From Parabacteroides goldsteinii (GTDB taxonomy: Bacteria > Bacteroidota > Bacteroidia > Bacteroidales > Tannerellaceae), in assembly GCF_015550595.1 (NCBI RefSeq), contig NZ_JADNBB010000024.1, positions 34,020-98,019 of the forward strand: a stretch of 64,000 bases of DNA. Direction: 5' to 3'. This document shows, piece by piece, positions 54,508-64,000 of the stretch. The notes below the pieces were generated by a model, which was not told the DNA's origin, searched no databases, and saw only the letters and a list, made by a program, of their open reading frames with translations. Numbering within the stretch: the stretch's first letter is position 1; every line of letters begins with the position of its first letter. The position numbers and the translations under genes are program-made.

Positions 54508-55395
54508 ATGATCAAACGAAAAGATGGCTTTAGCGGTGAACGCGCACTTGTGCTTCCTCAATCTGTCGTACAGGAGATGGAGAAAGATGCGCTTTCATCG
54601 ATCCTGCATATTACGGACATCGGTTATTATCCCAAAGCATGGCATCACTTCCGCGAACGTCCGGAGCCGATCAGCCAGTTCGTTTTTATCTATTGTATAG
54701 AGGGAGCCGGATGGTTCCGCATCGGCGATCAGGAGTTCACCATCACCGCAAACCAATATTGTATCCTTCCTTCCGGTGTTCCCCATGCCTACGGTTCAGA
54801 CGAGAACAATCCCTGGACGATCTACTGGATCCATTTCAAAGGGAAACTGGCCTCCTACTTTGCCAGCCAGGCCAGTCGCCCGATAGAGATCAAACCGAGC
54901 GTACAATCCCGCATCAGCAACCGCAACAATCTTTTCGAAGAAATCTTCCGCACGCTGGAGATGGGATACAGCCACGAAAACCTGTTGTATGCCTGCTCAG
55001 CTTTCCACTATTATCTGGGCTCCTTACGCTATTTACAGCAATACCGGGAAGCAGTACGCAACGAGTCCGATGCAAACGATATCGTAACAGCGGCCATCCA
55101 TTATATGAAAGAGAACCTGGAAAAGAAACTGACATTGGCCGATCTGGCAACCCATATCGGTTACTCACCGTCCCATTTCTCCGTTCTGTTCAGCAAACGC
55201 ACCGGGTATGCCCCATTGACTTACTTCAACCAACTGAAAATACAGCAGGCCTGCCAGTTGCTGGACTTCACGGATATGAAGATAAACCAGATCTGTTATA
55301 AGATTGGGATAGAAGATACTTACTACTTCTCCCGACTGTTCAGTAAGGTGATGGGGATGTCACCTAGGGAATACAAGAAGCAGAAGAAAGGGTAA
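54508..55395 (+). CDS. AraC family transcriptional regulator
   Basis: A 295-residue one-component regulator. The N-terminal cupin sensor domain (about 35-160) shows FIYCIEGAGWFRIGDQEF and CILPSGVPHAYGSDENNPW, as in AraC/RhaR proteins that bind a sugar. The C-terminal double HTH (about 195-293) has LTLADLATHIGYSPSHFSVLF and IEDTYYFSRLFSKVMGMSPREYKK. It is transcribed away from the galactoside operon and so very likely regulates it. Its 3' end overlaps the convergent S41 gene by 32 bases. Confidence 0.92.
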   Translation: MIKRKDGFSGERALVLPQSVVQEMEKDALSSILHITDIGYYPKAWHHFRERPEPISQFVFIYCIEGAGWFRIGDQEFTITANQYCILPSGVPHAYGSDENNPWTIYWIHFKGKLASYFASQASRPIEIKPSVQSRISNRNNLFEEIFRTLEMGYSHENLLYACSAFHYYLGSLRYLQQYREAVRNESDANDIVTAAIHYMKENLEKKLTLADLATHIGYSPSHFSVLFSKRTGYAPLTYFNQLKIQQACQLLDFTDMKINQICYKIGIEDTYYFSRLFSKVMGMSPREYKKQKKG

Positions 55396-56725
55396 GTATC
55401 CCCCTATAATCATCCAGTCCCATTTCCTCTTTCAACGAATAGGGAATGTCCGGACAAATATATCCGTCTTTAAACAATGTCACCGGTTCGTAAATCGTTT
55501 GCGTTGTTGGCATTTGATACATTATTTTTGAGTTAGGCAGGTATCCTTTGATCCCATTGCCACAAATTGGATAATATTGTCCTGCGATTTCTCCTACTAA
55601 GATTCCTGCATTAGATCTCTTTATTGCCATACAAAAATGAGCTCCCGACGAATACGTTTCATTACCCATTATCACAAATACTTTTCCATCATAACCGGAG
55701 TCATTACCCGGTATAGTTTCTTCACGATACCCTACCCCATTTTCCATAATAGGATAACCGAATGATTGCATCCATTTATCAGCCTCTACCTTATTCTCAC
55801 TAGAAAGATGTTTCATCAGATCAGAATCAAGAAATGCTTTTACTCCTGACTTTTTCCCCAGCATCTTTGCTTTCAAAGTATGTACATCTGTTTTTAAATA
55901 ATTCATTACTATATCATTGCTACCATCACTTCCCCCATTATTATGCGTAACATCAATAAATAACGTTTTTATCCCCTTACTTTCCAATTCTTTGAAAAAG
56001 GAGTCAACAAAGGACTTGTATTGTTCCGCACTCTGTTTATTATACACTACCGTACATGTATTATAATAAAGAACTGCCATCGAATCTTCCGGATAAAAAA
56101 CAGAAGAATAAGGCTTATCGTAAACCGAGGTCTGTTTTTTTCTGTTAGTTTCAACACTGATAATCGTATCCTGCAGACCATTTGCTGTTTTTAAAACACC
56201 TATATACGTCCTTGTACGTGTAAGCGCAGGACTTAACAAGAAATTCAATAACATATTCTTACTGTCATTGGATATTCTGGTCGGTAAATCCCATGGAACC
56301 ATCGAATCTATATCCAGAGCCGTAAATGAAACAAAAGAATCTTTTACTGCCAATAAAGTATCGCTTCCCAAGAGCATTTTATCTTCACAAAATTCAACAT
56401 ACGGAAAATCATAATACCTTTTATCAGAAGAAGGGAATTCAATACCTACATGCCCATCCAGGAACTTTTTGATTTTCATCAACCGCTTTCCAAAATCCTT
56501 TTTTGTCATGGGTTCCGAACAAGATTCGATCATCTTTACCTCCAATGCGACAAAAGTCATCGAATCATAACGCTGATACGGATCCGGATGTATATCTCTT
56601 ATCAAATGGAAGAAGTATTGAATATCTTCTTTCATATCACCCCTACTTAACATATCCTTATCACTCCCAACGGAACATGCAATGAAAGACAATAATATCA
56701 AAATACCCGCTACTAAGTTTCTCAT
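55364..56725 (-). CDS. S41 family peptidase lipoprotein
   Basis: A 453-residue lipoprotein (lipid Cys17 in SFIAC). The tail-specific protease core is seen in SKGIKTLFIDVTHNNGGSDG, the strand GKVFVIMGNETYSSGAHF with the catalytic Ser (YSSGA), and GILVGEIAGQYY. No PDZ domain is evident between the N-terminal helical part and the core, as in other Bacteroidetes S41 lipoproteins. It is A+T-rich (one counted line is 27% G+C) and its last codons overlap the end of the AraC gene, which may point to later insertion into this locus. Confidence 0.85.
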   Translation of the reverse strand: MRNLVAGILILLSFIACSVGSDKDMLSRGDMKEDIQYFFHLIRDIHPDPYQRYDSMTFVALEVKMIESCSEPMTKKDFGKRLMKIKKFLDGHVGIEFPSSDKRYYDFPYVEFCEDKMLLGSDTLLAVKDSFVSFTALDIDSMVPWDLPTRISNDSKNMLLNFLLSPALTRTRTYIGVLKTANGLQDTIISVETNRKKQTSVYDKPYSSVFYPEDSMAVLYYNTCTVVYNKQSAEQYKSFVDSFFKELESKGIKTLFIDVTHNNGGSDGSNDIVMNYLKTDVHTLKAKMLGKKSGVKAFLDSDLMKHLSSENKVEADKWMQSFGYPIMENGVGYREETIPGNDSGYDGKVFVIMGNETYSSGAHFCMAIKRSNAGILVGEIAGQYYPICGNGIKGYLPNSKIMYQMPTTQTIYEPVTLFKDGYICPDIPYSLKEEMGLDDYRGILTLSSASCIP

Positions 56726-56843
56726 AATACCTGCAAATTATAACAAAGTCTTTATTTCCACCAAAGATATGGATAATTGTACCACCGATCTTCCTTAAAT
56801 AAAAATTTATCCGTATGAGAGAGTCCTTTTCAATGGATATAAG

Positions 56844-56851
56844 TATATTTG
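56844..56851 (+). promoter_or_regulatory. -7 element for the ECF sigma gene
   Basis: TATATTTG matches TAnnTTTG, 94 bases before the sigma factor ATG. The leader that follows contains a short frame overlapping the start. Confidence 0.5.
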
Positions 56852-56905
56852 TATGCAATACAGGAGAAAGATAAACCTTTTATTGAAATTATCACAGGAG
56901 CAAAT

Positions 56906-56953
56906 ATGCATTATATGAAAATCCAAATCTTAAAGGAAACAGGGTATGAGTAG
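56906..56953 (+). CDS. Possible 15-residue upstream peptide overlapping the sigma start
   Basis: A frame MHYMKIQILKETGYE, preceded by a good AGGAG at seven bases, ends at a TAG (56951-56953) just inside the sigma gene, whose ATG is at 56946. The overlap would allow translational coupling. It may be a chance frame. Confidence 0.3.
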   Translation: MHYMKIQILKETGYE

Positions 56954-57509
56954 CTTTTCAGGAACAGAGAAGAACACATTCTCAAAAATATATCTGGTAT
57001 ATTTCCCCAAGCTCGTGCGTTTCGCCCGGGAATATGTCATATCCACCGAAGATGCGGAGAATATCGTCCAGGATATTTTCATGTATCTCTGGGAACACCG
57101 AGATATGCTGGATTCTCTGAACAACCTCAATGCTTTCCTGTTCACCCTGGCAAAAAACAGATGTATCGACTTCTACCGCCACAAAGCATTCATCGACAGC
57201 AAAAAAGAATCACTGGATAATCTCCAGGAAAGAGAGTTGAAATTAAAGATGGAAGCATTGATGCAATTCGATGAAAACATTTTCACTGAAAAAGAAATAG
57301 AAAACCTATTGGCTAAAGCAATCGAACACCTGCCGGAAAAATGCCGCCAGGTGTTCATTCTGAGCAGAATGAACGGATTAAAATATGAAGAGATAGCCAC
57401 ACAACTGGATATTTCCGTCCACACCGTGCAAAACCACATCGTAACAGCCATACGCAAACTGAAAGTCGAATTGAAAGACTATCTTCCTCTCTTTATTTTC
57501 ATCATCTGA
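56946..57509 (+). CDS. ECF-type RNA polymerase sigma factor
   Basis: A 187-residue sigma-70 family factor of the Bacteroidetes ECF type. Region 2 shows AENIVQDIFMYLWEHRD and FLFTLAKNRCIDFYRH; region 4 shows EKCRQVFILSRMNGLKYEEIATQLDISVHTVQNHI, of which the HTH core is YEEIATQLDISVHTVQNHI. It switches on the downstream SusC/SusD genes when released by the FecR anti-sigma factor encoded 93 bases later. The length is normal. Confidence 0.93.
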   Translation: MSSFSGTEKNTFSKIYLVYFPKLVRFAREYVISTEDAENIVQDIFMYLWEHRDMLDSLNNLNAFLFTLAKNRCIDFYRHKAFIDSKKESLDNLQERELKLKMEALMQFDENIFTEKEIENLLAKAIEHLPEKCRQVFILSRMNGLKYEEIATQLDISVHTVQNHIVTAIRKLKVELKDYLPLFIFII

Positions 57510-57602
57510 AATCTCTCTCAAAAAAAATCTATTTTTTTCTGTTTCCTACTAGTAGATGGTTAGAACCAATCCGTCATATTAACAGAACGAGCACTAAAAA
57601 GC

Positions 57603-58568
57603 ATGAACGAACAACTAAATAAATACTTCCTCGGAGAACTTTCAAACACGGAAAAGAAGGAACTCCTTGACCAGATAGAATCTGACTCTGACAGCAAAGC
57701 CGAATTTATCCGTATGCAAAATACGGTTACAATATCGAAGTTGGTCGAACAGAGCAATGACAACGAATGGGCTTCACGAAAGATGAAAGAGTTGGGAAAC
57801 CGGATCAACCGTAAACAAAACCGTCGCCTCTATCTCAATCTGGCTAAATATGCTGCCGTCACTGCACTCTTGTTGGTAAACACCTGGTTGCTGACCGACA
57901 AGTTCATACCAAAGGAAAAAGCAGCGCTTTATACCCAGATAAAAGTACCGACAGGACAACGTATTTATATGACTCTTCAGGACGGAACGGAAGCATGGCT
58001 GAGTCCCCGGTCGATCATCAGGATTCCGAGTGAATTCAGTAAGGACGAACGTTCGGTAGAACTGGATGGTGAAGGATTCTTTGCAGTGACAAAAGATGCG
58101 AAACGCCCTTTTATTGTAAAGACCCAGGATTATAACATCAAGGTTCTCGGAACGAAGTTCAATATTTTTGCCTATACAAAGAGCAAACGTTTTGAGACAA
58201 ATCTGGTGGAAGGTAGTGTACAAGTGATCAACAACAAGCAACCGGAAAAGCAGATGATCCTGAAACCGAATGAAATGGTGTCTTTAAAAGATGGCGTACT
58301 TGTAAAATCGATTGCCGCATTCAATAATGAAGAATACCTGAAAAGCGGAATATTCCATTTCAGCAACAAAAAATTCTCAGAGATACTGGACTATCTCACT
58401 TTATGGTATAAGGTAAAATTCGAAGTGAAAGACTCTGCCCAAATTGACAAGTATGTATCCGGTAAGTTCAGGCAAAGCGATGATATAGAAAGAATACTGA
58501 AAGCATTACAAGGGGTGCATCACTTCCGGTATAAAATAGAGAACAATGAAGAAATCAAAATATACTAA
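57603..58568 (+). CDS. FecR family anti-sigma factor
   Basis: A 321-residue inner-membrane regulator. The N-terminal cytoplasmic part (1-80) binds the sigma factor; one membrane helix follows (about 85-102, AVTALLLVNTWLL). The periplasmic part has the FecR domain (KVPTGQRIYMTLQDGTEAWL and RPFIVKTQDYNIKVLGTKF) and a DUF4974-type C-terminus with FSEILDYLTLWYKVKFE. It passes the signal from the STN domain of the SusC partner to the sigma factor. Confidence 0.93.
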   Translation: MNEQLNKYFLGELSNTEKKELLDQIESDSDSKAEFIRMQNTVTISKLVEQSNDNEWASRKMKELGNRINRKQNRRLYLNLAKYAAVTALLLVNTWLLTDKFIPKEKAALYTQIKVPTGQRIYMTLQDGTEAWLSPRSIIRIPSEFSKDERSVELDGEGFFAVTKDAKRPFIVKTQDYNIKVLGTKFNIFAYTKSKRFETNLVEGSVQVINNKQPEKQMILKPNEMVSLKDGVLVKSIAAFNNEEYLKSGIFHFSNKKFSEILDYLTLWYKVKFEVKDSAQIDKYVSGKFRQSDDIERILKALQGVHHFRYKIENNEEIKIY

Positions 58569-58640
58569 TATAATATTCATTTAAAAAAAAGAATGCCTAT
58601 GAAGTAAACACGATCATTTCCGGAGGAATGGTATAAAAAG

Positions 58641-58667
58641 GGGGCAAGTGTTACCAGCACTTACCCC
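58641..58667 (+). promoter_or_regulatory. Hairpin between fecR and susC
   Basis: GGGGCAAGTG (58641-58650) pairs with CACTTACCCC (58658-58667) with one C/A mismatch and a seven-base loop. It lies 20 bases before the SusC start. A strong stem at this place can lower read-through or act as an RNA processing site, separating regulator and transport genes. Confidence 0.5.
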
Positions 58668-58687
58668 GGAGTCAATACCTTTCTTTT

Positions 58688-61600
58688 ATGTATCCACAAA
58701 AAATCAAAAACAGTATTAACTTTAAAAGTACAAGCAAAGTTATGAAAAAAAACTTATTGCTATTATTCAATTGTGCCTTTTATCTTGAATTAAAGCATAT
58801 AATTCGTATTATGAAAATCGCAACAATTCTCACGTTAATCGCAATTTTCCAAATCAGTGCGACTACTTTGCATTCGCAAAATGCCAAAGTAAACATCAGT
58901 AAAAGTGATCTGCCGCTCAAAGAGTTTATCCAGGAGATCGAGAAGCAGACGGACTATTTATTCATGTATAGTGAAAAGGAAATCGACATGCAACAACAGG
59001 TGCATGTAAACGCTAAGAACAAGCCTGTATCAAAAGTACTTGAAGAGGCTTTGGGCGACAGTGAAATCAAATATAACTTCAACGAAGGATATATTTCACT
59101 GAGTAAGGTCAAGAATGTAACCGTCAGTCAAGAAGGAAAGAAAGTAACCGGTATCGTAAAAGATCCCACAGGCTATCCGGTAATCGGTGCCAATATCATG
59201 GTGAAAGGAACCACCAATGGTACTATTACCGATATAGACGGAAAGTTTACTCTGGAAGTGCCTGCAAATGCGACTTTGTCAATCTCTTATATCGGTTATC
59301 TATCGCAAGAGATCGCAACAGGTAATCAGTCTGACTTTTCCATCCTGCTGAAAGAAGATACACAGGCATTGGAAGAAGTCGTGGTTGTCGGTTACGGTCA
59401 GCAAAAGAAAGTCAGTATTACCGGTGCTGTCGGTAATATCAAAAGCGACAACATCAACCGTCTGGCCAATAGTACCACAGCTTCTATGCAGGGTGTATCA
59501 CCGGGTTTAACGATCCTGGACAAGGGAGGATCACCGGGTCGTGCCAGCACTACACTTCGTATCAGAGGTATCACTACTATTAACAACGATAAAAATATTG
59601 ACCGTAATGAGGCTTTATTGCTGGTAGACGGTGTTGAACAGCGTATCTCCGATATCAACCCGGACGATATTGAAAGTATCTCTATCCTGAAAGACGCTTC
59701 TACGACAGCTATCTACGGTTCGCGTGCCGCCAACGGAGTTGTGCTCGTAACAACCAAACGTGGAAAAGAAGGTAAGATCAGAATGGATTTCAATACTTAC
59801 TGGGGTATCCAGAGTGTGACCAACAAACCGGAACACATGGAAACGGTCACTTATATGCAACAGCAGAATTATGCTTTCCAGAATGCCGGACAAGCTCCCC
59901 GCTATTCCGACACTTTTATCAAAAAATGGCAGGTTAATCACAAAAGCGATCCTATCACATACCGTAAAGCCAACCAATGGCAGGATGCAGTTTACAGCTC
60001 TGCCCTGCAACAGAATTACAGCCTTACCGTAAGCGGTGGTAACGAAAAAGCAAGAGGTTTGATGGCGTTGCGTTATTACGATCAGGACGGTGTTGTTCCG
60101 AACTATAAATCCGACATCAAAGAAATTCGTGTCAACACGGACTTTAAACCTTTTGAACGGCTGAAGATATCGGCGGATGCCAATTTCAGAAGCAGTTATT
60201 CCAAAGCACCTATCGATGCCTACGAATACGATAAAAATGGTGGTGGTATTTTCTACTCCATGTATCATGCCACACAGTTCGTTGTTCCGCAATATCCTGA
60301 CGGCAGCTACGGATTGGGTAATAAGAACGCCAACCCGCTGATGCTGGCCGAAATGGGTGGAACAGACAAGCAATGGAACAATTTATTCATCGGAAACATT
60401 AAGGCTGAATTACAAATTATCGACGGCCTGAAGTTTACAGCCCAGTATGCACAACGTTATGGCTTCAATAAGACCGTTAAATTCGAAAATGCCTATACGG
60501 TAGTGGATCATCAATATCTGGACTGGACAGCTACAGCAAAAGACGAGCCCTATAATCCGAGTAGTAACCGCCAGCGTACCAGAAATATTTCGCGTAACAG
60601 CATGGACGACAAACGGGAAGATACCAACGAATATACACTCAACCTGTTGTTGAACTACGAAAAGCAGCTAGGTAAACATAACTTACAGGCCCTGGCCGGT
60701 TTTTCGCAGATAAAGAATGAATGGACACACAACCAGGCACAACGCTGGGACTTCTATAACAACGACGTACCTTCCATCAACATGGGTTCCGAAAGCTCCT
60801 GGAAAAGCTACGGATATAACAATGAATTCGCCCTACGCTCTTATTTCGGCCGTTTGAACTATAATTACGACAACCGCTACCTGCTCGAAGCAAATCTGCG
60901 TTATGACGGTACATCCCGTTTCACCGGAGATAATCAATACGGAACATTTCCCTCCTTCTCCGCCGGTTGGCGTATCTCCAACGAAGCATTCTGGAGCGAT
61001 GAACTGCGTAATATCGTTTCCGACCTGAAACTGAGAGCTTCCTGGGGTAAGACCGGTAACCAGACTGCCGATCTATATGCCTTTTACGAAAGTTATACCT
61101 CTACCTCTTATAATTTTGGCGGTAACCTGGTACAAGGCTATATGCAGAAAGAACTTGCCAACAAAGACCTGAAATGGGAAACAAGTACACAAACCGACAT
61201 CGGTATCGATGCAGGTTTCCTTAACAACCGCCTGACACTTACAGCCGACTATTATTACAAGAAAACGGACGGTATCCTGGTGAAATTACCGATCTCCGGA
61301 ACCATCGGCCTCGATGCTCCGGTACAGAATGCTGCTGTTGTCGACAATAAAGGTTTTGAACTGGCTCTCGACTGGAAAGACAATATCGGTGATTTCTATT
61401 ATGGTGTCAACTTCAACATCTCCAACAACTGGAACAAGGTGATCAGTCTGGGTGGTGCAAATCCGACCCTCGACGGAGGAACAGCCGACGTTATAACAAC
61501 TGTCCGGGAAGGTTATCCGATCAACTCTTACTGGGGTTACCAGACTGACGGATTCCTGACACAGGAAGATATCGACAACAAGTACCCTGTTTATGACAGT

Positions 61601-62164
61601 AGAATGACATTGGGTGATGTTAAATACGTAGACCGCAACAAGGATGGCAAGATCGATGCAGAAGATATGACCGTGATCGGTAACGAGTTTCCACGCTACC
61701 CGTTCGCCTTCTCTGCCAATTTTGCTTATAAAGGTTTCGACTTCTCCTTCATGTTCCAGGGAGTAATGGATGCCCAGACCCGTGTATCGGGAGCATTGGC
61801 TGAAGGTGGTAACTTCGAAGGCTTCACCCTCGATATATTCAAGGATTACTGGACACCGGAGAATACGAATGCCCGTTTCCCCCGCCCACGTAAGAGTGTG
61901 GATTACAACTCTATGATGTCTGACTTCTGGGTAATAGATGCCGGTTACATCCGTTTGAAAAATGTACAGTTAGGTTATACGCTTCCGAAAACATTGAGCC
62001 AGAAAGCTTACCTCGAAAAGGCACGTATTTACCTGGCCGGAAGCAATCTGTTGACATTCTCGCCGCTCAAAGAATGGGGACTCGACCCGGAATTCGTATC
62101 AGGCCGTTTTCTGTATTATCCTCAGACTTCGGTATATACAATCGGAGTTAACTTGACATTCTAA
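58688..62164 (+). CDS. SusC/RagA family TonB-linked outer-membrane protein
   Basis: A 1158-residue outer-membrane importer. After an unusually long N-terminus (signal helix about 42-60, ending TLHSQ) comes an STN signalling domain (about 65-125), a carboxypeptidase-regulatory-like domain (about 150-230), the plug (from VVVVGYGQQKKVSITG, with RAANGVVLVTTKRGK) and the beta-barrel. The STN domain fits control through the upstream FecR and ECF sigma factor. It imports oligosaccharides captured by SusD. Possible starts are 58688, 58742 and 58811; the first was kept because the family tolerates long leaders. Confidence 0.93.
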   Translation: MYPQKIKNSINFKSTSKVMKKNLLLLFNCAFYLELKHIIRIMKIATILTLIAIFQISATTLHSQNAKVNISKSDLPLKEFIQEIEKQTDYLFMYSEKEIDMQQQVHVNAKNKPVSKVLEEALGDSEIKYNFNEGYISLSKVKNVTVSQEGKKVTGIVKDPTGYPVIGANIMVKGTTNGTITDIDGKFTLEVPANATLSISYIGYLSQEIATGNQSDFSILLKEDTQALEEVVVVGYGQQKKVSITGAVGNIKSDNINRLANSTTASMQGVSPGLTILDKGGSPGRASTTLRIRGITTINNDKNIDRNEALLLVDGVEQRISDINPDDIESISILKDASTTAIYGSRAANGVVLVTTKRGKEGKIRMDFNTYWGIQSVTNKPEHMETVTYMQQQNYAFQNAGQAPRYSDTFIKKWQVNHKSDPITYRKANQWQDAVYSSALQQNYSLTVSGGNEKARGLMALRYYDQDGVVPNYKSDIKEIRVNTDFKPFERLKISADANFRSSYSKAPIDAYEYDKNGGGIFYSMYHATQFVVPQYPDGSYGLGNKNANPLMLAEMGGTDKQWNNLFIGNIKAELQIIDGLKFTAQYAQRYGFNKTVKFENAYTVVDHQYLDWTATAKDEPYNPSSNRQRTRNISRNSMDDKREDTNEYTLNLLLNYEKQLGKHNLQALAGFSQIKNEWTHNQAQRWDFYNNDVPSINMGSESSWKSYGYNNEFALRSYFGRLNYNYDNRYLLEANLRYDGTSRFTGDNQYGTFPSFSAGWRISNEAFWSDELRNIVSDLKLRASWGKTGNQTADLYAFYESYTSTSYNFGGNLVQGYMQKELANKDLKWETSTQTDIGIDAGFLNNRLTLTADYYYKKTDGILVKLPISGTIGLDAPVQNAAVVDNKGFELALDWKDNIGDFYYGVNFNISNNWNKVISLGGANPTLDGGTADVITTVREGYPINSYWGYQTDGFLTQEDIDNKYPVYDSRMTLGDVKYVDRNKDGKIDAEDMTVIGNEFPRYPFAFSANFAYKGFDFSFMFQGVMDAQTRVSGALAEGGNFEGFTLDIFKDYWTPENTNARFPRPRKSVDYNSMMSDFWVIDAGYIRLKNVQLGYTLPKTLSQKAYLEKARIYLAGSNLLTFSPLKEWGLDPEFVSGRFLYYPQTSVYTIGVNLTF

Positions 62165-62193
62165 ATACTATTAATGTTGAAATATAATTCATT

Positions 62194-64000
<1,807 letters not shown>

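Overview
The window comes from a Bacteroidota chromosome, order Bacteroidales, most likely a gut Parabacteroides-type genome. The evidence is a SusC/SusD pair behind an ECF sigma factor and FecR, many lipoproteins and host-glycan enzymes, HU and DUF2851/WbqC-type Bacteroidetes families, and repeated Bacteroidetes -7 promoter elements (TAnnTTTG) about 14-60 bases before start codons. Base composition in lines counted by hand is near 47% G+C in housekeeping parts and clearly lower in two places (about 28.9-33.7 kb and 55.4-56.7 kb). No tRNA, rRNA, CRISPR array, transposase or phage gene was seen.

Layout. 0-7.6 kb: two surface lipoproteins, a DUF2851 protein, then a plus-strand run dapB, two signal peptidase I paralogues and a WbqC-like protein, facing an HU gene. 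7.9-16.4 kb: a phosphorus-acquisition region with 2-aminoethylphosphonate breakdown (transporter, phnX, phnW), a divergent HTH protein, a Pit-type phosphate transporter and a divergent OprP-like porin; the spacer between the last two holds a candidate small RNA and a 32-base perfect palindrome. 16.4-28.9 kb: a GH20 hexosaminidase, tRNA t6A dehydratase TcdA, a LolD-like ATPase, NSS and AGCS sodium symporters, a ComEA-like protein, an AAA ATPase, a flavin reductase, a TonB-dependent receptor and an M16 protease. 28.9-33.7 kb: an A+T-rich cassette of a membrane-tethered TPR/HTH regulator, a DUF3244 protein and a large unrecognised lipoprotein. 33.7-43.0 kb: SIS-domain isomerase, PfkB kinase, tyrosine phosphatase lipoprotein, DEAD-box helicase, second GH20, and a pair of secreted cysteine peptidases (C69, C1B). 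43.6-55.4 kb: a galactoside-use operon (sugar porter, DUF5107/TPR protein, GH2, GH36, GalM) with a divergent AraC regulator. 55.4-64.0 kb: an S41 peptidase, then a sulfated-glycan locus with ECF sigma, FecR, SusC, SusD and a sulfatase cut by the window edge.

The most unusual signals are not classical genes. Three intergenic places carry repeats phased at exactly 22 bases, the largest being an eleven-unit mosaic between pepC and galM. Other leads are a signal-peptidase paralogue that has lost its catalytic lysine, a candidate two-hairpin small RNA beside phosphate-uptake genes, a nested inverted repeat that probably ends two facing transcripts, and the A+T-rich regulator/lipoprotein cassette, which is the best candidate here for an undescribed protein system.
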